In this document: positions 55,177-63,763 of the stretch, piece by piece | Position numbering within the stretch: position 1 is the first letter of the stretch | How the letters are laid out: each line of letters begins with the position of its first letter | From: Streptomyces griseus | Lineage (GTDB): Bacteria; Actinomycetota; Actinomycetes; Streptomycetales; Streptomycetaceae | DNA length: 64,000 bases | Assembly: GCF_001715295.1 (NCBI RefSeq) | Contig: NZ_MDKB01000002.1 | Coordinates: forward strand, 432,499 to 496,498 | Reading direction: 5' to 3' | Program-made: the position numbers and the translations under genes | The notes under the pieces: generated by a model | Told to the model about the DNA's origin: nothing | The model's database searches: none | The model's input: the letters and a program-made list of their open reading frames with translations, nothing else

Positions 55177-55929
55177 TCACATGACGGAGACACCGCTGTC
55201 GATGCTGACCACCTGACCGGTCATGCAGTCCTGGTCGAGGAAGAGCGAGACGCTGCGGGCGACTTCCTCCACCGTGACGAACCGCGGTACCGGCGCCCTG
55301 CGGGCCATGTCCTCCATGATCCTCTCCGGCAGGTTCTCCGTCATGCCCGTGATCATGAACCCCGGTGACAGCGCGTTCACCGTGACCCCGCGCCGGCCGC
55401 ACTCGGCCGCCAGCGTCCGGGTCATCCCCACCACCCCCGCCTTGGAGGCGGAGTACGCCGTCTGGCCCGCGGTGGCGATCAGGCCCGAGGGCGAGACGAT
55501 GTTGAGGACGCGGCCCCAGCGCTGCCGCAGCATGTGCGGCAGCGCCACCCTGCTGGTGTGGAACGCCCCGAGCAGGTTGGTGCGGATGACCTCGTGCCAG
55601 TCGTCCGGGGACTGCATCGCCATCAGGCCGTCCCGGCGGATCGCTCCGTTGTTGACGACGACGTCGATCGGCCCGAGGGACTCCTCCACGCGCCGGTACA
55701 GCTCCTGGGTCTCCTCCCACGACCCCACGTCGGCGCCGACGACGACGGAGTCGTGCGTCAGCTTCTCCCGCACGGCCTCGGCCTGGCCGGCCGCGCTGCG
55801 GTAATGGACGGCCACCCGGCAGCCCAGCGCGTCGAGTTCGACCGCCAGGGCCTGCCCGAGTCCGCCCGAGGCGCCGGTCACCAGGGCGACCGGCGCCTCG
55901 GGACGCCGGCCCGCTCCCTGCCCGCTCAC
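55177..55929 (-). CDS. 3-oxoacyl-ACP reductase (FabG-like SDR)
   Basis: 250 residues from GTG at 55929 (GGAGGT upstream), overlapping the KAS III stop. SDR signatures are VALVTGASGGLGQALAVEL (cofactor), VVNNGAIRRDGL, Ser in NIVSPSGLIATAGQTAY with the catalytic Tyr-x3-Lys (YSASK), and LSPGFMITGMTENLPERI. It reduces 3-ketoacyl-ACP with NADPH. It forms an operon with the KAS III and carrier protein upstream, a small discrete fatty-acid-like set. Confidence 0.92.
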   Translation of the reverse strand: MSGQGAGRRPEAPVALVTGASGGLGQALAVELDALGCRVAVHYRSAAGQAEAVREKLTHDSVVVGADVGSWEETQELYRRVEESLGPIDVVVNNGAIRRDGLMAMQSPDDWHEVIRTNLLGAFHTSRVALPHMLRQRWGRVLNIVSPSGLIATAGQTAYSASKAGVVGMTRTLAAECGRRGVTVNALSPGFMITGMTENLPERIMEDMARRAPVPRFVTVEEVARSVSLFLDQDCMTGQVVSIDSGVSVM

Positions 55930-56909
55930 GTCGTACCTCCCCAGCGCAGCAGCACCGAACCCCAGGTCATCCCCGCCCCGAAGCCGGCCAGCAGCACGAG
56001 CTGCCCCGGCCGGATCCGCCCGGCCTCCAGCGCCTCGGTGAGCGCCAGCGGGATGGAGGCCGAGGCGGTGTTCCCGTACCGCTCCAGGTTGGTGACCAGG
56101 GACTCCGGCCTCAGGCCGGTGTGGTGGAGGACGGAGTCGATGATGCGGATGTTCGCCTGGTGCGGGACGACGTGGTCCACCTCGGCCGGGGCGACCTTGG
56201 CGCTCTCCAGGGTCTCCCGCACCGTGCGGACCGTGTAGCGGACGGCGTTGAGGTAGATCTCGTTGCCCTTGATCCGGGCGTAGTGGAGCCCCTGGGCGAC
56301 CGTCTCCGCCGTGGTGGGCATCCGGCTGCCGCCCGCGGGCACCTTCAGCGCGTCCGCGCAGGAGCCGTCCGCGCCGAGGTTCCATGCCAGCACGGGGTCC
56401 TCCGGGCCCGGTACGAGGACCACCGCGGCCGCCCCGTCACCCACCAGGATGGACAGGTCGCGGTCGGCCGGGTTGGCGGTCAGGGTGTGCGTGTCGGACC
56501 CGATCAGCAGGATCGGCCGGCGGTCCATGCGCAGCAGGCCCATGGCTGTGACCAGGCCGTACACGAAGCCCGCGCACTCGGAGTTGACGTCCATCGCCCC
56601 GCCGCCGATACCCAGCTCGTGGTGGACGAAGGCGGAGGTGGCGGGCGAGGGCTGTTCGGGGGTGGCCGTGGCCACGATCAGATGCGCTATGTCTCCACCG
56701 GTCAGCCCCGCCTTGTCCAGCGCCGCGCGGCCCGCCTCGACGGCCAGGGAGGCGGTGGTCTGGCCGGGGTCGACCGCGCGCCGCTCACGGATGCCGCAAC
56801 GGCTGACGACCCAGTGCTCGTCGACCCCGAAGCGGTCCGCCAGTTCGGCGCTGGTGATGACGCGTTCGGGCAGGGCCTTCCCCCAGCCCGTGATGTCGAA
56901 TCCACTCAT
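55926..56909 (-). CDS. Beta-ketoacyl-ACP synthase III-type enzyme
   Basis: 327 residues from ATG at 56909 (GAGGG 8 bases upstream). The FabH-type Cys-His-Asn triad is present: Cys in MDVNSECAGFVYGLVTAMG, His in DHVVPHQANIRIIDSVL, Asn in LERYGNTASASIPLAL. DRDLSILVGDGAAAVVLVPG and GFGAGMTWGSVLLRW are typical. It would prime chain synthesis from an acyl-CoA and malonyl-ACP, or act as an acyltransferase. It is encoded between its ACP and FabG. Confidence 0.92.
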   Translation of the reverse strand: MSGFDITGWGKALPERVITSAELADRFGVDEHWVVSRCGIRERRAVDPGQTTASLAVEAGRAALDKAGLTGGDIAHLIVATATPEQPSPATSAFVHHELGIGGGAMDVNSECAGFVYGLVTAMGLLRMDRRPILLIGSDTHTLTANPADRDLSILVGDGAAAVVLVPGPEDPVLAWNLGADGSCADALKVPAGGSRMPTTAETVAQGLHYARIKGNEIYLNAVRYTVRTVRETLESAKVAPAEVDHVVPHQANIRIIDSVLHHTGLRPESLVTNLERYGNTASASIPLALTEALEAGRIRPGQLVLLAGFGAGMTWGSVLLRWGGTT

Positions 56910-56920
56910 GTGACGCGCCC

Positions 56921-57181
56921 TCAGCGCTCGGCCGGCTGGGGGGTCAGGTCCAGCAGCCTGGCGTGTACGTCCCGCATGGTCGTGGTGTCGTCCAGGTCCG
57001 CGAACAGGGACTCGTCGGCGGGGATGTCGGGGTGCTGGTTCTGGAAGTTGTAGAGCCACTCCATCAGGTCCAGCGAGTCCACATCCGCGATGTGCTGGAT
57101 CGGCGCGTCGGGTGTCACCTCGGTGGCCCCCGAGACGACGGCGAGCTGCTGCGCGAGTTCCTCGACGGTCGGCAGTGCCAT
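56921..57181 (-). CDS. Acyl carrier protein
   Basis: 86 residues from ATG at 57181 (GAGAGG 8 bases upstream). The phosphopantetheine serine is in IQHIADVDSLDLMEWLYNFQNQHPDI, and helix III is DDTTTMRDVHARLLDL. VDSLDLMEW and the acidic helix II are ACP-like. It differs from the prolyl-PCP of the other operon, so the cluster uses two distinct carriers. It is divergent from the methyltransferase gene across ~200 bp of promoter DNA. Confidence 0.9.
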   Translation of the reverse strand: MALPTVEELAQQLAVVSGATEVTPDAPIQHIADVDSLDLMEWLYNFQNQHPDIPADESLFADLDDTTTMRDVHARLLDLTPQPAER

Positions 57182-57388
57182 GATTGTTCCTCTCTGAACG
57201 CGACGGACGGTCCTCTGTCCGCATGGAAGCCGTTCCTCGCAATCCCGCCGCAACAAGGCGGTCACACGCTGCTGTTGCGGTCGGATTGCGCCGATCCGGT
57301 TGGCTCACTCCCCAGCACGGTTCAGACGGCCGGACAGCCGGACAGCCCGAGGGCGCCCGGCGGCCGAAGCTGCGAGGAGAGGGCGAGG

Positions 57389-58273
57389 ATGGCGACGATT
57401 GCCTCCCACACCGCGGAGCCGGAGGTGGACGCAGTCCGCCACCACTACGAGGTGGGAAACGAGTTCTACCGCCTGCTGCTGGGGCCCAGCATGATGTACA
57501 GCGGGGGCTACTGGGAGCGTGGCGAGGGCCTGGTCGAGGCCCTGGACGTCGCGCAGGTACGAAAGCTCGACGTGTTCGCCGGCCTGGCCCACGCGGCCGG
57601 GAAGGACCGGGTGCTGGACATCGGATGCGGCTGGGGCACCCTCGTCGACCGCCTGACGACCGAGCACGGCGTACGGGAAGCGGTCGGCCTCACCCTGAGC
57701 CGTACCCAGGCCGCGTACGTCGCGGGTCTCGGCAACCCCGCCGTGACCACCCGGGTCGAGAGCTGGTCGGAGCACCACGCCCCGGGCGCCTACGACGCCG
57801 CCTTCTGCGTCAACGCCCTGGAGCACTTCGTCCCCTCCAGCCTCCCACCGAAGGAGCGGACCAAGCGTTACCGCTTCTTCTTCCAGCAGGTGCACGAGGC
57901 GCTGGTGCCCGACGGCCGGTTCGTGCTGCACACGATGACCGCGGAGGCCCAGCCGATCGGCCGGCGGATCCTGGCGGACCTGAAGTTCCTCCAGCGTTCC
58001 GAGTTCGCCGGGATGCACATCCCGCACCTGCACGAGCTGACGGCCGCCGCCGAGGGGCTGTTCGAGGTCGTGGAACTGGTCAACGAGCGCGAGGCGTTCG
58101 CCCAGGCCTGCCGCGCCTGGCTGGCCCGGCTCGCCGAGCGGCGCGAGGAGGCCGTCGCCCTGGAGAGCGAGGAGGTGGTGGCCCGCTTCGAGCGCTACCT
58201 GGACATCTTCGCGTACACCCTGGAGGACCGCTTCTTCAACAACTTCCGGCTCACGCTGGCCCGCAAGGGGTGA
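57389..58273 (+). CDS. CFA-synthase-like SAM methyltransferase
   Basis: 294 residues from ATG at 57389 (GGAGAGGGCGAG upstream). Cyclopropane-fatty-acid synthase family features: HYEVGNEFYRLLLGPSMMYSGGYW, the SAM motif VLDIGCGWGTLVDRLTTEHG, VGLTLSRTQAAYV and AFCVNALEHFV. It would methylate or cyclopropanate a carbon of the product or a fatty precursor; in natural product clusters such enzymes also methylate at carbon. It starts the plus-strand tailoring block. Confidence 0.9.
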   Translation: MATIASHTAEPEVDAVRHHYEVGNEFYRLLLGPSMMYSGGYWERGEGLVEALDVAQVRKLDVFAGLAHAAGKDRVLDIGCGWGTLVDRLTTEHGVREAVGLTLSRTQAAYVAGLGNPAVTTRVESWSEHHAPGAYDAAFCVNALEHFVPSSLPPKERTKRYRFFFQQVHEALVPDGRFVLHTMTAEAQPIGRRILADLKFLQRSEFAGMHIPHLHELTAAAEGLFEVVELVNEREAFAQACRAWLARLAERREEAVALESEEVVARFERYLDIFAYTLEDRFFNNFRLTLARKG

Positions 58274-58278
58274 CGGGA

Positions 58279-59790
58279 ATGACTCAGGCACCTCCGGACC
58301 CCGCGCGCGACCTGCGGGTGGCGGTGATCGGCAGCGGCTTCTCGGGGCTGGGGACCGCGATCAGGCTCGTGCAGCAGGGCATCGACGACTTCCTCGTCTT
58401 CGAGCGGGCCGACGAGGTCGGCGGCACCTGGCGGGACAACACCTACCCGGGCTGCGCGTGCGACGTGATGTCACACCTGTACTCCTTCTCCTTCGCGCCG
58501 AACCCCCGGTGGAAGAGCACCTTCGGCAAGCAGCAGGAGCTCTTCGACTACCTGCGCGACTGCGCCGACCAGTTCGGCGTGCGCTCCCGCATCCGCTTCC
58601 GGCACGAGCTCACCGAGGCGCGCTGGGACGACCTGTACAAGCGGTGGCGGATCTCGACCACGGGCGGCGACTACACCGCCCGGGTGCTCGTCACGGGCAC
58701 CGGATACCTCAGCGAGCCGGCCATTCCCGACATCCCGGGTCTCGCCGACTTCCAGGGGGAGGTCTTCCACTCGGCCCGCTGGCGCCACGACCTGGACCTG
58801 ACCGGCCGCCGGACGGCCGTGATCGGCACCGGTGCCTCGGCCATCCAGTTCGTCCCGGCCATCCAGCCGAAGGTCGGCCACCTCGACCTCTACCAGCGCA
58901 CCCCGCCCTGGATCGGGCCGAAGAAGGACAAGGCCACCAGCGCCCTGCAGACCAGGCTGCTGACCTCCGTGCCCGGTTACCAGCGCTTCCGGCGGAACTT
59001 CAACATGTGGGGCCGGGAGATCCTCGCCTTCGTGATGGCACGCCCCGCCGTCGCCGCGAAGATGCAGAAGATGGCCTCCGACCACCTCCGCAAGAGCGTG
59101 CCGGACGAGCGGTTGCGCGCGGCGCTCACGCCCGACTACGTGATGGCCTGCAAGCGCCTGCTCTTCTCCGACACGTACTACCCGGCGATCCAGCAGCCCA
59201 ACGTGGAGCTGGTCACCGACGGCATCGCCAAGGTCACGGCCGACGCGGTGGTCACGGCCGACGGCCGGGAGCGCCCGGTGGACACGATCATCCTCGGGAC
59301 GGGTTTCGAGGCCGTCCGGCGGCCGGTCGCGGAGCGGCTGTTCGGGCGGGAGGGCGTCAGTCTCGCGGACACGTGGAGCGAGGGCATGAGCGCCCTGCGC
59401 GGGACCGGCGTCTCCGGCTTCCCCAACCTCTTCATGCTGCTCGGCCCCAACACCACGCTGGGCCACTCCTCACAGGTGATCATGATCGAGGCGCAGATCG
59501 CCTACCTCCTCGACGCCCTGAAGACGATGGACGAGCGCGGGCTGGCCGGCGTGGAAGTACTGCCGGAGGCTCAGCGGGCCTACAACGAGCGGCTCGCCGA
59601 GCGGCTGGAGGGCACCGTGTGGAACGCGGGCAACTGCCGCAGCTGGTACCTCGACGAGCACGGCCGCAACCCGTCCATCTGGCCGACGTACACCTGGCGC
59701 TTCCGCCGGGCCACCAGCCGCTTCGATCCCGCGGAGCACCTGCTGACCACCAGCGAGGACCTGCGCGCCTCGGTGCCCGCCGCTTCCTGA
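58279..59790 (+). CDS. Baeyer-Villiger-type flavin monooxygenase
   Basis: 503 residues from ATG at 58279, five bases after the methyltransferase stop. Two Rossmann motifs are visible: VIGSGFSGLGTAIRL (FAD) and VIGTGASAIQFVPAI (NADPH). Between them lies the BVMO fingerprint FQGEVFHSARW (FxGxxxHxxxW); GGTWRDNTYPGCACDVMSHLYSFSF is also typical. It would insert oxygen next to a ketone or N/S-oxidise, using NADPH and O2. It is cytosolic. The substrate is unknown but probably a cluster intermediate. Confidence 0.93.
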   Translation: MTQAPPDPARDLRVAVIGSGFSGLGTAIRLVQQGIDDFLVFERADEVGGTWRDNTYPGCACDVMSHLYSFSFAPNPRWKSTFGKQQELFDYLRDCADQFGVRSRIRFRHELTEARWDDLYKRWRISTTGGDYTARVLVTGTGYLSEPAIPDIPGLADFQGEVFHSARWRHDLDLTGRRTAVIGTGASAIQFVPAIQPKVGHLDLYQRTPPWIGPKKDKATSALQTRLLTSVPGYQRFRRNFNMWGREILAFVMARPAVAAKMQKMASDHLRKSVPDERLRAALTPDYVMACKRLLFSDTYYPAIQQPNVELVTDGIAKVTADAVVTADGRERPVDTIILGTGFEAVRRPVAERLFGREGVSLADTWSEGMSALRGTGVSGFPNLFMLLGPNTTLGHSSQVIMIEAQIAYLLDALKTMDERGLAGVEVLPEAQRAYNERLAERLEGTVWNAGNCRSWYLDEHGRNPSIWPTYTWRFRRATSRFDPAEHLLTTSEDLRASVPAAS

Positions 59791-59837
59791 CCACCGCACC
59801 GCGTACCCGCGACCGACGAGACACGGAGTACTTCCCG

Positions 59838-61346
59838 ATGAACCTGCACTCCCCCTCCAGAAGAGCGGTCCTCGGCACGGTGGGCGCCGCCGCCACGGTG
59901 ATCGGCTGGAACGCCACCACCGGAAGCTGGGCCTCGGCCGCCGACGCCTCCAGCCGTCCCGGTGACCGCGTCGTGTCCGTACCGGCCCTCGACGGCACCC
60001 TCACCACCGACACCTCCCAGTTCGGCTCGTACGCCCACGACTTCGGCCGTCTGGTCACCGGAACGGTTCCCCGGGCGGTGCTCACCCCCGGGTCGGTCCA
60101 GGACATCAGCAAGATGATCTGCTACGCGCGTGCCAACAGGCTGAAGATCGCCGTCAACGGCCGCAGCGGCACCGGCGGGGACCTGGAGTCCCACTCCTGC
60201 TACGGCCAGGCCGCCGTCACCGGAGGCATCGCGGTGAACGCCCGGGGCATGGCGCGCATCCTGTCCACCGGCTCCGACTCCGTCACCGTCGAGGCCGGCG
60301 CGACCTGGGCGGAGATCACCGACCACCTGCTGTCCCGGGGCCGTACGCTGCCCGCCCTGCCCGACTACCTGCCGCTCTCCGTCGGCGGCACCCTGAGCGT
60401 CGGCGGCATCGGCCTGACCATGGGCACCCAGGGCCTGATCGCCGACACCGTCACGTCGATGGTCGTGGTGACCGGCACGGGCGAGGTGGTCACCACGTCG
60501 CGGACCCGGCGTCCCGAGCTCTTCCGCACCGCCCTGGCGGGCGGCGGGCAGGTCGGCATCATCGTGCGGGTGACGCTGCGGACGGTACCGGCCGCCGAAC
60601 GCGCCACGGTCTTCAGCCTGTTCTACGCCGACGTCGCCTCCTTCATGCGGGACTCCGAGACCCTGCTGGCGGACCGCCGCTTCCAGATGCAGGGCGGTGA
60701 GATGGTCCGGCGCCCGGACGACTCCGGCTGGCGCTACAAGATCGAGGCGATCGCCACGTACTCGGGCGGACGGGTCCCCGACCACGCGCGGCTCCTCTCG
60801 GGCCTGAACGACCTGCGCGCCGAGGCGCACACCGAGGACTACACGCTGCGCGAATACCTGTTCCGCCTCGACGGCTTCGAGGCCTACCTCAAGGACGCCG
60901 GGCACTGGGACCAGCCCAAGCCGTGGCTGAGCCTGTTCCTGCCGCGCTCCTCCGCCGCGAGCTTCCTGAGCCTGGTGGAGAGCCAGTTGACCCAGGACAG
61001 CCTGGGCGGCGGCGTCCTGCTGAGCTACCCCTACCTCACCGGCAACGTCACCGCCCCCATGGCCGTCCAGCCGAACGACCGGGTGGGCTACCTCTTCGAC
61101 CTGCTCCGCTTCCCGAACCCGGGCACGAGCAACGCCGGCATCGACGCCATGGTGCAGCAGAACCGGTGGCTGTACGACCGGGCGGTCGCGATGGGTGCCA
61201 AGCGCTACCTCGTGGGCGCGGTGCCGAACATGACCACCGCCGACTGGCGCCGCCACTTCGGCACCGCCTACCCGGTGCTGTGCGACGCCAAGCAGCGCTT
61301 CGATCCCGGCAACGTCCTCACCCCCGGTCAGGGCTTCTTCGGCTGA
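59838..61346 (+). CDS. Tat-exported FAD-linked oxidase of the cytokinin-dehydrogenase type
   Basis: 502 residues. N-terminal Tat signal: SRRAVLG twin-arginine motif, hydrophobic stretch VGAAATVIGW, then ASAADA cleavage region. The PCMH FAD domain shows LTPGSVQDISKMICYARANRLKIAV, the segment ESHSCYGQA (aligning with GHSxxGQA, whose His binds FAD covalently), LPLSVGGTLSVGGIGLTMGTQG and GGGQVGIIVRVTL. The C-terminal domain resembles cytokinin dehydrogenase (NRWLYDRAVAMGAKRYLVGAVP) and ends RFDPGNVLTPGQGFFG. It would oxidise an amine or alcohol outside the membrane, implying a late extracellular step. Confidence 0.9.
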   Translation: MNLHSPSRRAVLGTVGAAATVIGWNATTGSWASAADASSRPGDRVVSVPALDGTLTTDTSQFGSYAHDFGRLVTGTVPRAVLTPGSVQDISKMICYARANRLKIAVNGRSGTGGDLESHSCYGQAAVTGGIAVNARGMARILSTGSDSVTVEAGATWAEITDHLLSRGRTLPALPDYLPLSVGGTLSVGGIGLTMGTQGLIADTVTSMVVVTGTGEVVTTSRTRRPELFRTALAGGGQVGIIVRVTLRTVPAAERATVFSLFYADVASFMRDSETLLADRRFQMQGGEMVRRPDDSGWRYKIEAIATYSGGRVPDHARLLSGLNDLRAEAHTEDYTLREYLFRLDGFEAYLKDAGHWDQPKPWLSLFLPRSSAASFLSLVESQLTQDSLGGGVLLSYPYLTGNVTAPMAVQPNDRVGYLFDLLRFPNPGTSNAGIDAMVQQNRWLYDRAVAMGAKRYLVGAVPNMTTADWRRHFGTAYPVLCDAKQRFDPGNVLTPGQGFFG

Positions 61347-61417
61347 CCGAGCACGGCCCCGGGGCCGCTCCCGCGGGAGCGGCCCGTCCCCGTTGAACCC
61401 GTGAGGAGGAGAAGCAG

Positions 61418-61921
61418 GTGAAGAACTACGACCTCGTCGACGAGGTGTTGCTCGCCGCCGGCCCGGACGCGGTCTGGGAGGCGCTGGTACGCGAGCTCTC
61501 CGGCGGAGCCGAGTGGTGGGTGCCGGACAACACCTTCGAGCCCGTGGACGGCGCCCCGGACCGGGTGGGCGCGTCGACCCGGATCACCGTCCACACCAAG
61601 GGCGTGGACAAGGGGGGCAAGAAGATCCGCTTCACCGCGCGCACGACCGCCGTCGAGCCGGGCCGGCGCCTCGCCCTGGGGTACGTCGAGGGGGCTTTCC
61701 GCGGCACCGCGGAGTTCACCCTCAGCCCGCTCGCCGACGGCGGCAGCCGGCTCGTCATGGTCTTCCGGGCCCGGCCCCAGGGCGGGCTCGCCGTGCTGGC
61801 CCGGCTCGTGGACATCGGCGCGCAGCACACCCGCGCCACCCGCGCGGCCTTCGCCCGGCTCAACCGTCTGCTGGCCCGGGAGACATCCCCCTCGGCCCCG
61901 GCCTCCGGACGGTCCCGGTGA
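61418..61921 (+). CDS. SRPBCC/START-fold protein
   Basis: 167 residues from GTG at 61418 (GAGGAGGA upstream). Helix-grip features: DEVLLAAGPDAVWEALV, DRVGASTRITVHTKGVDKGGKKIRFTARTTAVEPGRRLALGYVEGAF and a long C-terminal helix (LVDIGAQHTRATRAAFARLNRLL). Such proteins bind hydrophobic ligands and include polyketide cyclases and aromatases. Catalysis cannot be inferred from sequence alone. Its stop overlaps the downstream hydrolase start (GTGA). Confidence 0.85.
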   Translation: MKNYDLVDEVLLAAGPDAVWEALVRELSGGAEWWVPDNTFEPVDGAPDRVGASTRITVHTKGVDKGGKKIRFTARTTAVEPGRRLALGYVEGAFRGTAEFTLSPLADGGSRLVMVFRARPQGGLAVLARLVDIGAQHTRATRAAFARLNRLLARETSPSAPASGRSR

Positions 61922-62811
61922 CCCGGCCCGCGCCCCTCCCGCCCCCCGGTGAGACGTTCCTGCGGACGCGGGACGGGGCCCGGCTGGCCGTCTCCGTCCT
62001 GGAGCCGCTGGAGCGGAGCTCCGTGGACCGGCCCGTGGTGGTCCTCACCCACGGCTGGGGCGGAGGCCGCCGGATCTGGAGTCCGGTGACCGACCGGCTG
62101 CTGCGGCGCGGCTTCCCGGTCCTCGTCCACGACCTGCGCGGGCACGGCGCCTCCACCGTGGGCACCTCGGGGGTGACCGCCGAGGCGATGCGCACCGACC
62201 TCGAGGCGGTCGTCCGGTACGCGGGAGGCGCGCCCCTCCTGGTCGGGCACTCCGGCGGCGGATTCGCGGCACTCGCCCTCTCGGCGGCGCCCGGGCCAGG
62301 GACCCACCCGGTGGGCCTCGTCCTGGTGGCCTCGGCCGCGTACGACCAGGACACGCCGGAGAAGGAGGCCCGGATGATGGAGGCGCCGCTGTTCTCCTGG
62401 GCCCTGCGCCGGCCCGCCCTCGGGCGGGCCCTGCTGGGCCAGATGACGGGTACGGCGCTGTCCCCCCGGCTCCGCGAGGTCAACCGGCAGGTGTTCGCGG
62501 GGACCGCGCCGGCGGTGCGGGCGGCGTGCTTCCGCTCCTCCCGGGGGATGGATCTGCGGGCCTCGCTCGCCGGCGTCCGGCTGCCCGCCGCGGTCCTCGC
62601 GGGCGACGCGGACCGGATCGTCCGGCCCGAGCTGGGACGTGAGCTGGCCTCCGTCCTGCCGGACGCCGAGTTCACGTCGCTCCCCGGGGCCGGGCACGTC
62701 CTGCCGCTCGAGAGCCCCGACGCGGTGGCCGACGCGGTCACCCGGACCTCCGTCCGCACCGGTGGGCACGGCCTCGACGCCGAGGGCGTGAGGGGGGCGG
62801 GCACCCGGTGA
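61918..62811 (+). CDS. Alpha/beta hydrolase
   Basis: 297 residues from GTG at 61918. Triad: nucleophile in PLLVGHSGGGFAALAL, Asp in VLAGDADRIVRPELG, His in LPGAGHVLPLES; VLTHGWGGGRRIW supplies the oxyanion hole. It is a second hydrolase of the cluster, possibly acting on a lactone or ester formed by the neighbouring Baeyer-Villiger enzyme; that pairing is an inference from adjacency. Confidence 0.87.
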   Translation: MTRPAPLPPPGETFLRTRDGARLAVSVLEPLERSSVDRPVVVLTHGWGGGRRIWSPVTDRLLRRGFPVLVHDLRGHGASTVGTSGVTAEAMRTDLEAVVRYAGGAPLLVGHSGGGFAALALSAAPGPGTHPVGLVLVASAAYDQDTPEKEARMMEAPLFSWALRRPALGRALLGQMTGTALSPRLREVNRQVFAGTAPAVRAACFRSSRGMDLRASLAGVRLPAAVLAGDADRIVRPELGRELASVLPDAEFTSLPGAGHVLPLESPDAVADAVTRTSVRTGGHGLDAEGVRGAGTR

Positions 62812-62974
62812 GCGGGGCGCGGCCCCGGCCGGTCACCACCGCCCGCTGCGGAGCTCGGCCCGTACCGAGGACGACCGGGTGGCGCCCGCGGTCCGGCCGG
62901 CCGGGGGCCGCCCGGCACGGTACGCCGCCCCGCGTCCCGGCCGGGACGCCGCGCGCCGCACGGACGGGCGTCCG

Positions 62975-63763
62975 GTGATCGAGCGGCTGGTACCCGAAGG
63001 GGTGGCCCGGGCCGAGGCCTTCGACGACGTGCTGCCCCGCCTCCCCGACCCCAGGGAACTCGCGCTCCTGCGGGGGCGGCCGGAACGGGTCGTCCGTCAG
63101 TTCGCCGCCGCGCGCGCCTGCGCCCACCGCTGTCTGGACGCGCTCGGCGCCCCGCCCGGCCCGTTGCTGCGTACGGCGGACGGCGGCCCGGCCTGGCCGG
63201 CCGGGGTCGTCGGCAGCGTCACCCACTGCGCGGGGTACCGGGGGGCGGTGGCGGCGCGCGCCGAGGTGTGGGCCGCCCTGGGGGTGGACGCCGAACCCGC
63301 CCTCCCCCTGCCGCCCGGTGTCCTCGGCCTCGTGGCGTCCGGACGCGAGCGCCGGATGGTGGCCCGGCTCACCGCGGAACGCCCCGGCATCCCCTGGGAC
63401 CGGCTGCTGTTCAGCGCGAAGGAGGCCGTCTACAAAGCCTGGCACCCGGCCACCCGCCGCTGGATCGGCACCCGCGCCGTCGAGGTCACGTTCACGGCCG
63501 GGGGCCTGCTGACGGCCGCGGTCAGGCCGGACCGTACCCCGCCGCCCGGGGCGCGGCACCGGTGGAGGGAGGGCTCCCCGGCGTCCGGGGTCACCGGGAC
63601 GTGGGAGAGTGGCGGGGTCGCGGCCCGGTACTCCGGCCGCTGGTGCGCGGAGGACGGCCTGCTCGTCACCGCGGTGGCCGTGCCGGCCACCGCTCCGCAC
63701 CCGGAACCACCGGCCGGCGTCCGGGGCCCGGGGCCCCGGTGGGCGGCGCGCCTCAGCGCCTGA
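62975..63763 (+). CDS. Sfp/EntD-type 4'-phosphopantetheinyl transferase
   Basis: 262 residues from GTG at 62975, giving VIERLVPEGVARAEAF, the usual N terminus of actinobacterial PPTases. An in-frame GTG at 62879 has a better RBS (GAGGA) but would add 32 low-complexity residues. Motifs: VGSVTHCAGYRGAVAARAE, the Mg-binding WAALGVDAEPALPL, and WDRLLFSAKEAVYKAWHP (KExxxK). It transfers phosphopantetheine from CoA to carrier proteins and should activate the cluster's PCP and ACP. The gene is convergent with, and overlaps by 11 bp, the AraC-family gene. Confidence 0.9.
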   Translation: MIERLVPEGVARAEAFDDVLPRLPDPRELALLRGRPERVVRQFAAARACAHRCLDALGAPPGPLLRTADGGPAWPAGVVGSVTHCAGYRGAVAARAEVWAALGVDAEPALPLPPGVLGLVASGRERRMVARLTAERPGIPWDRLLFSAKEAVYKAWHPATRRWIGTRAVEVTFTAGGLLTAAVRPDRTPPPGARHRWREGSPASGVTGTWESGGVAARYSGRWCAEDGLLVTAVAVPATAPHPEPPAGVRGPGPRWAARLSA

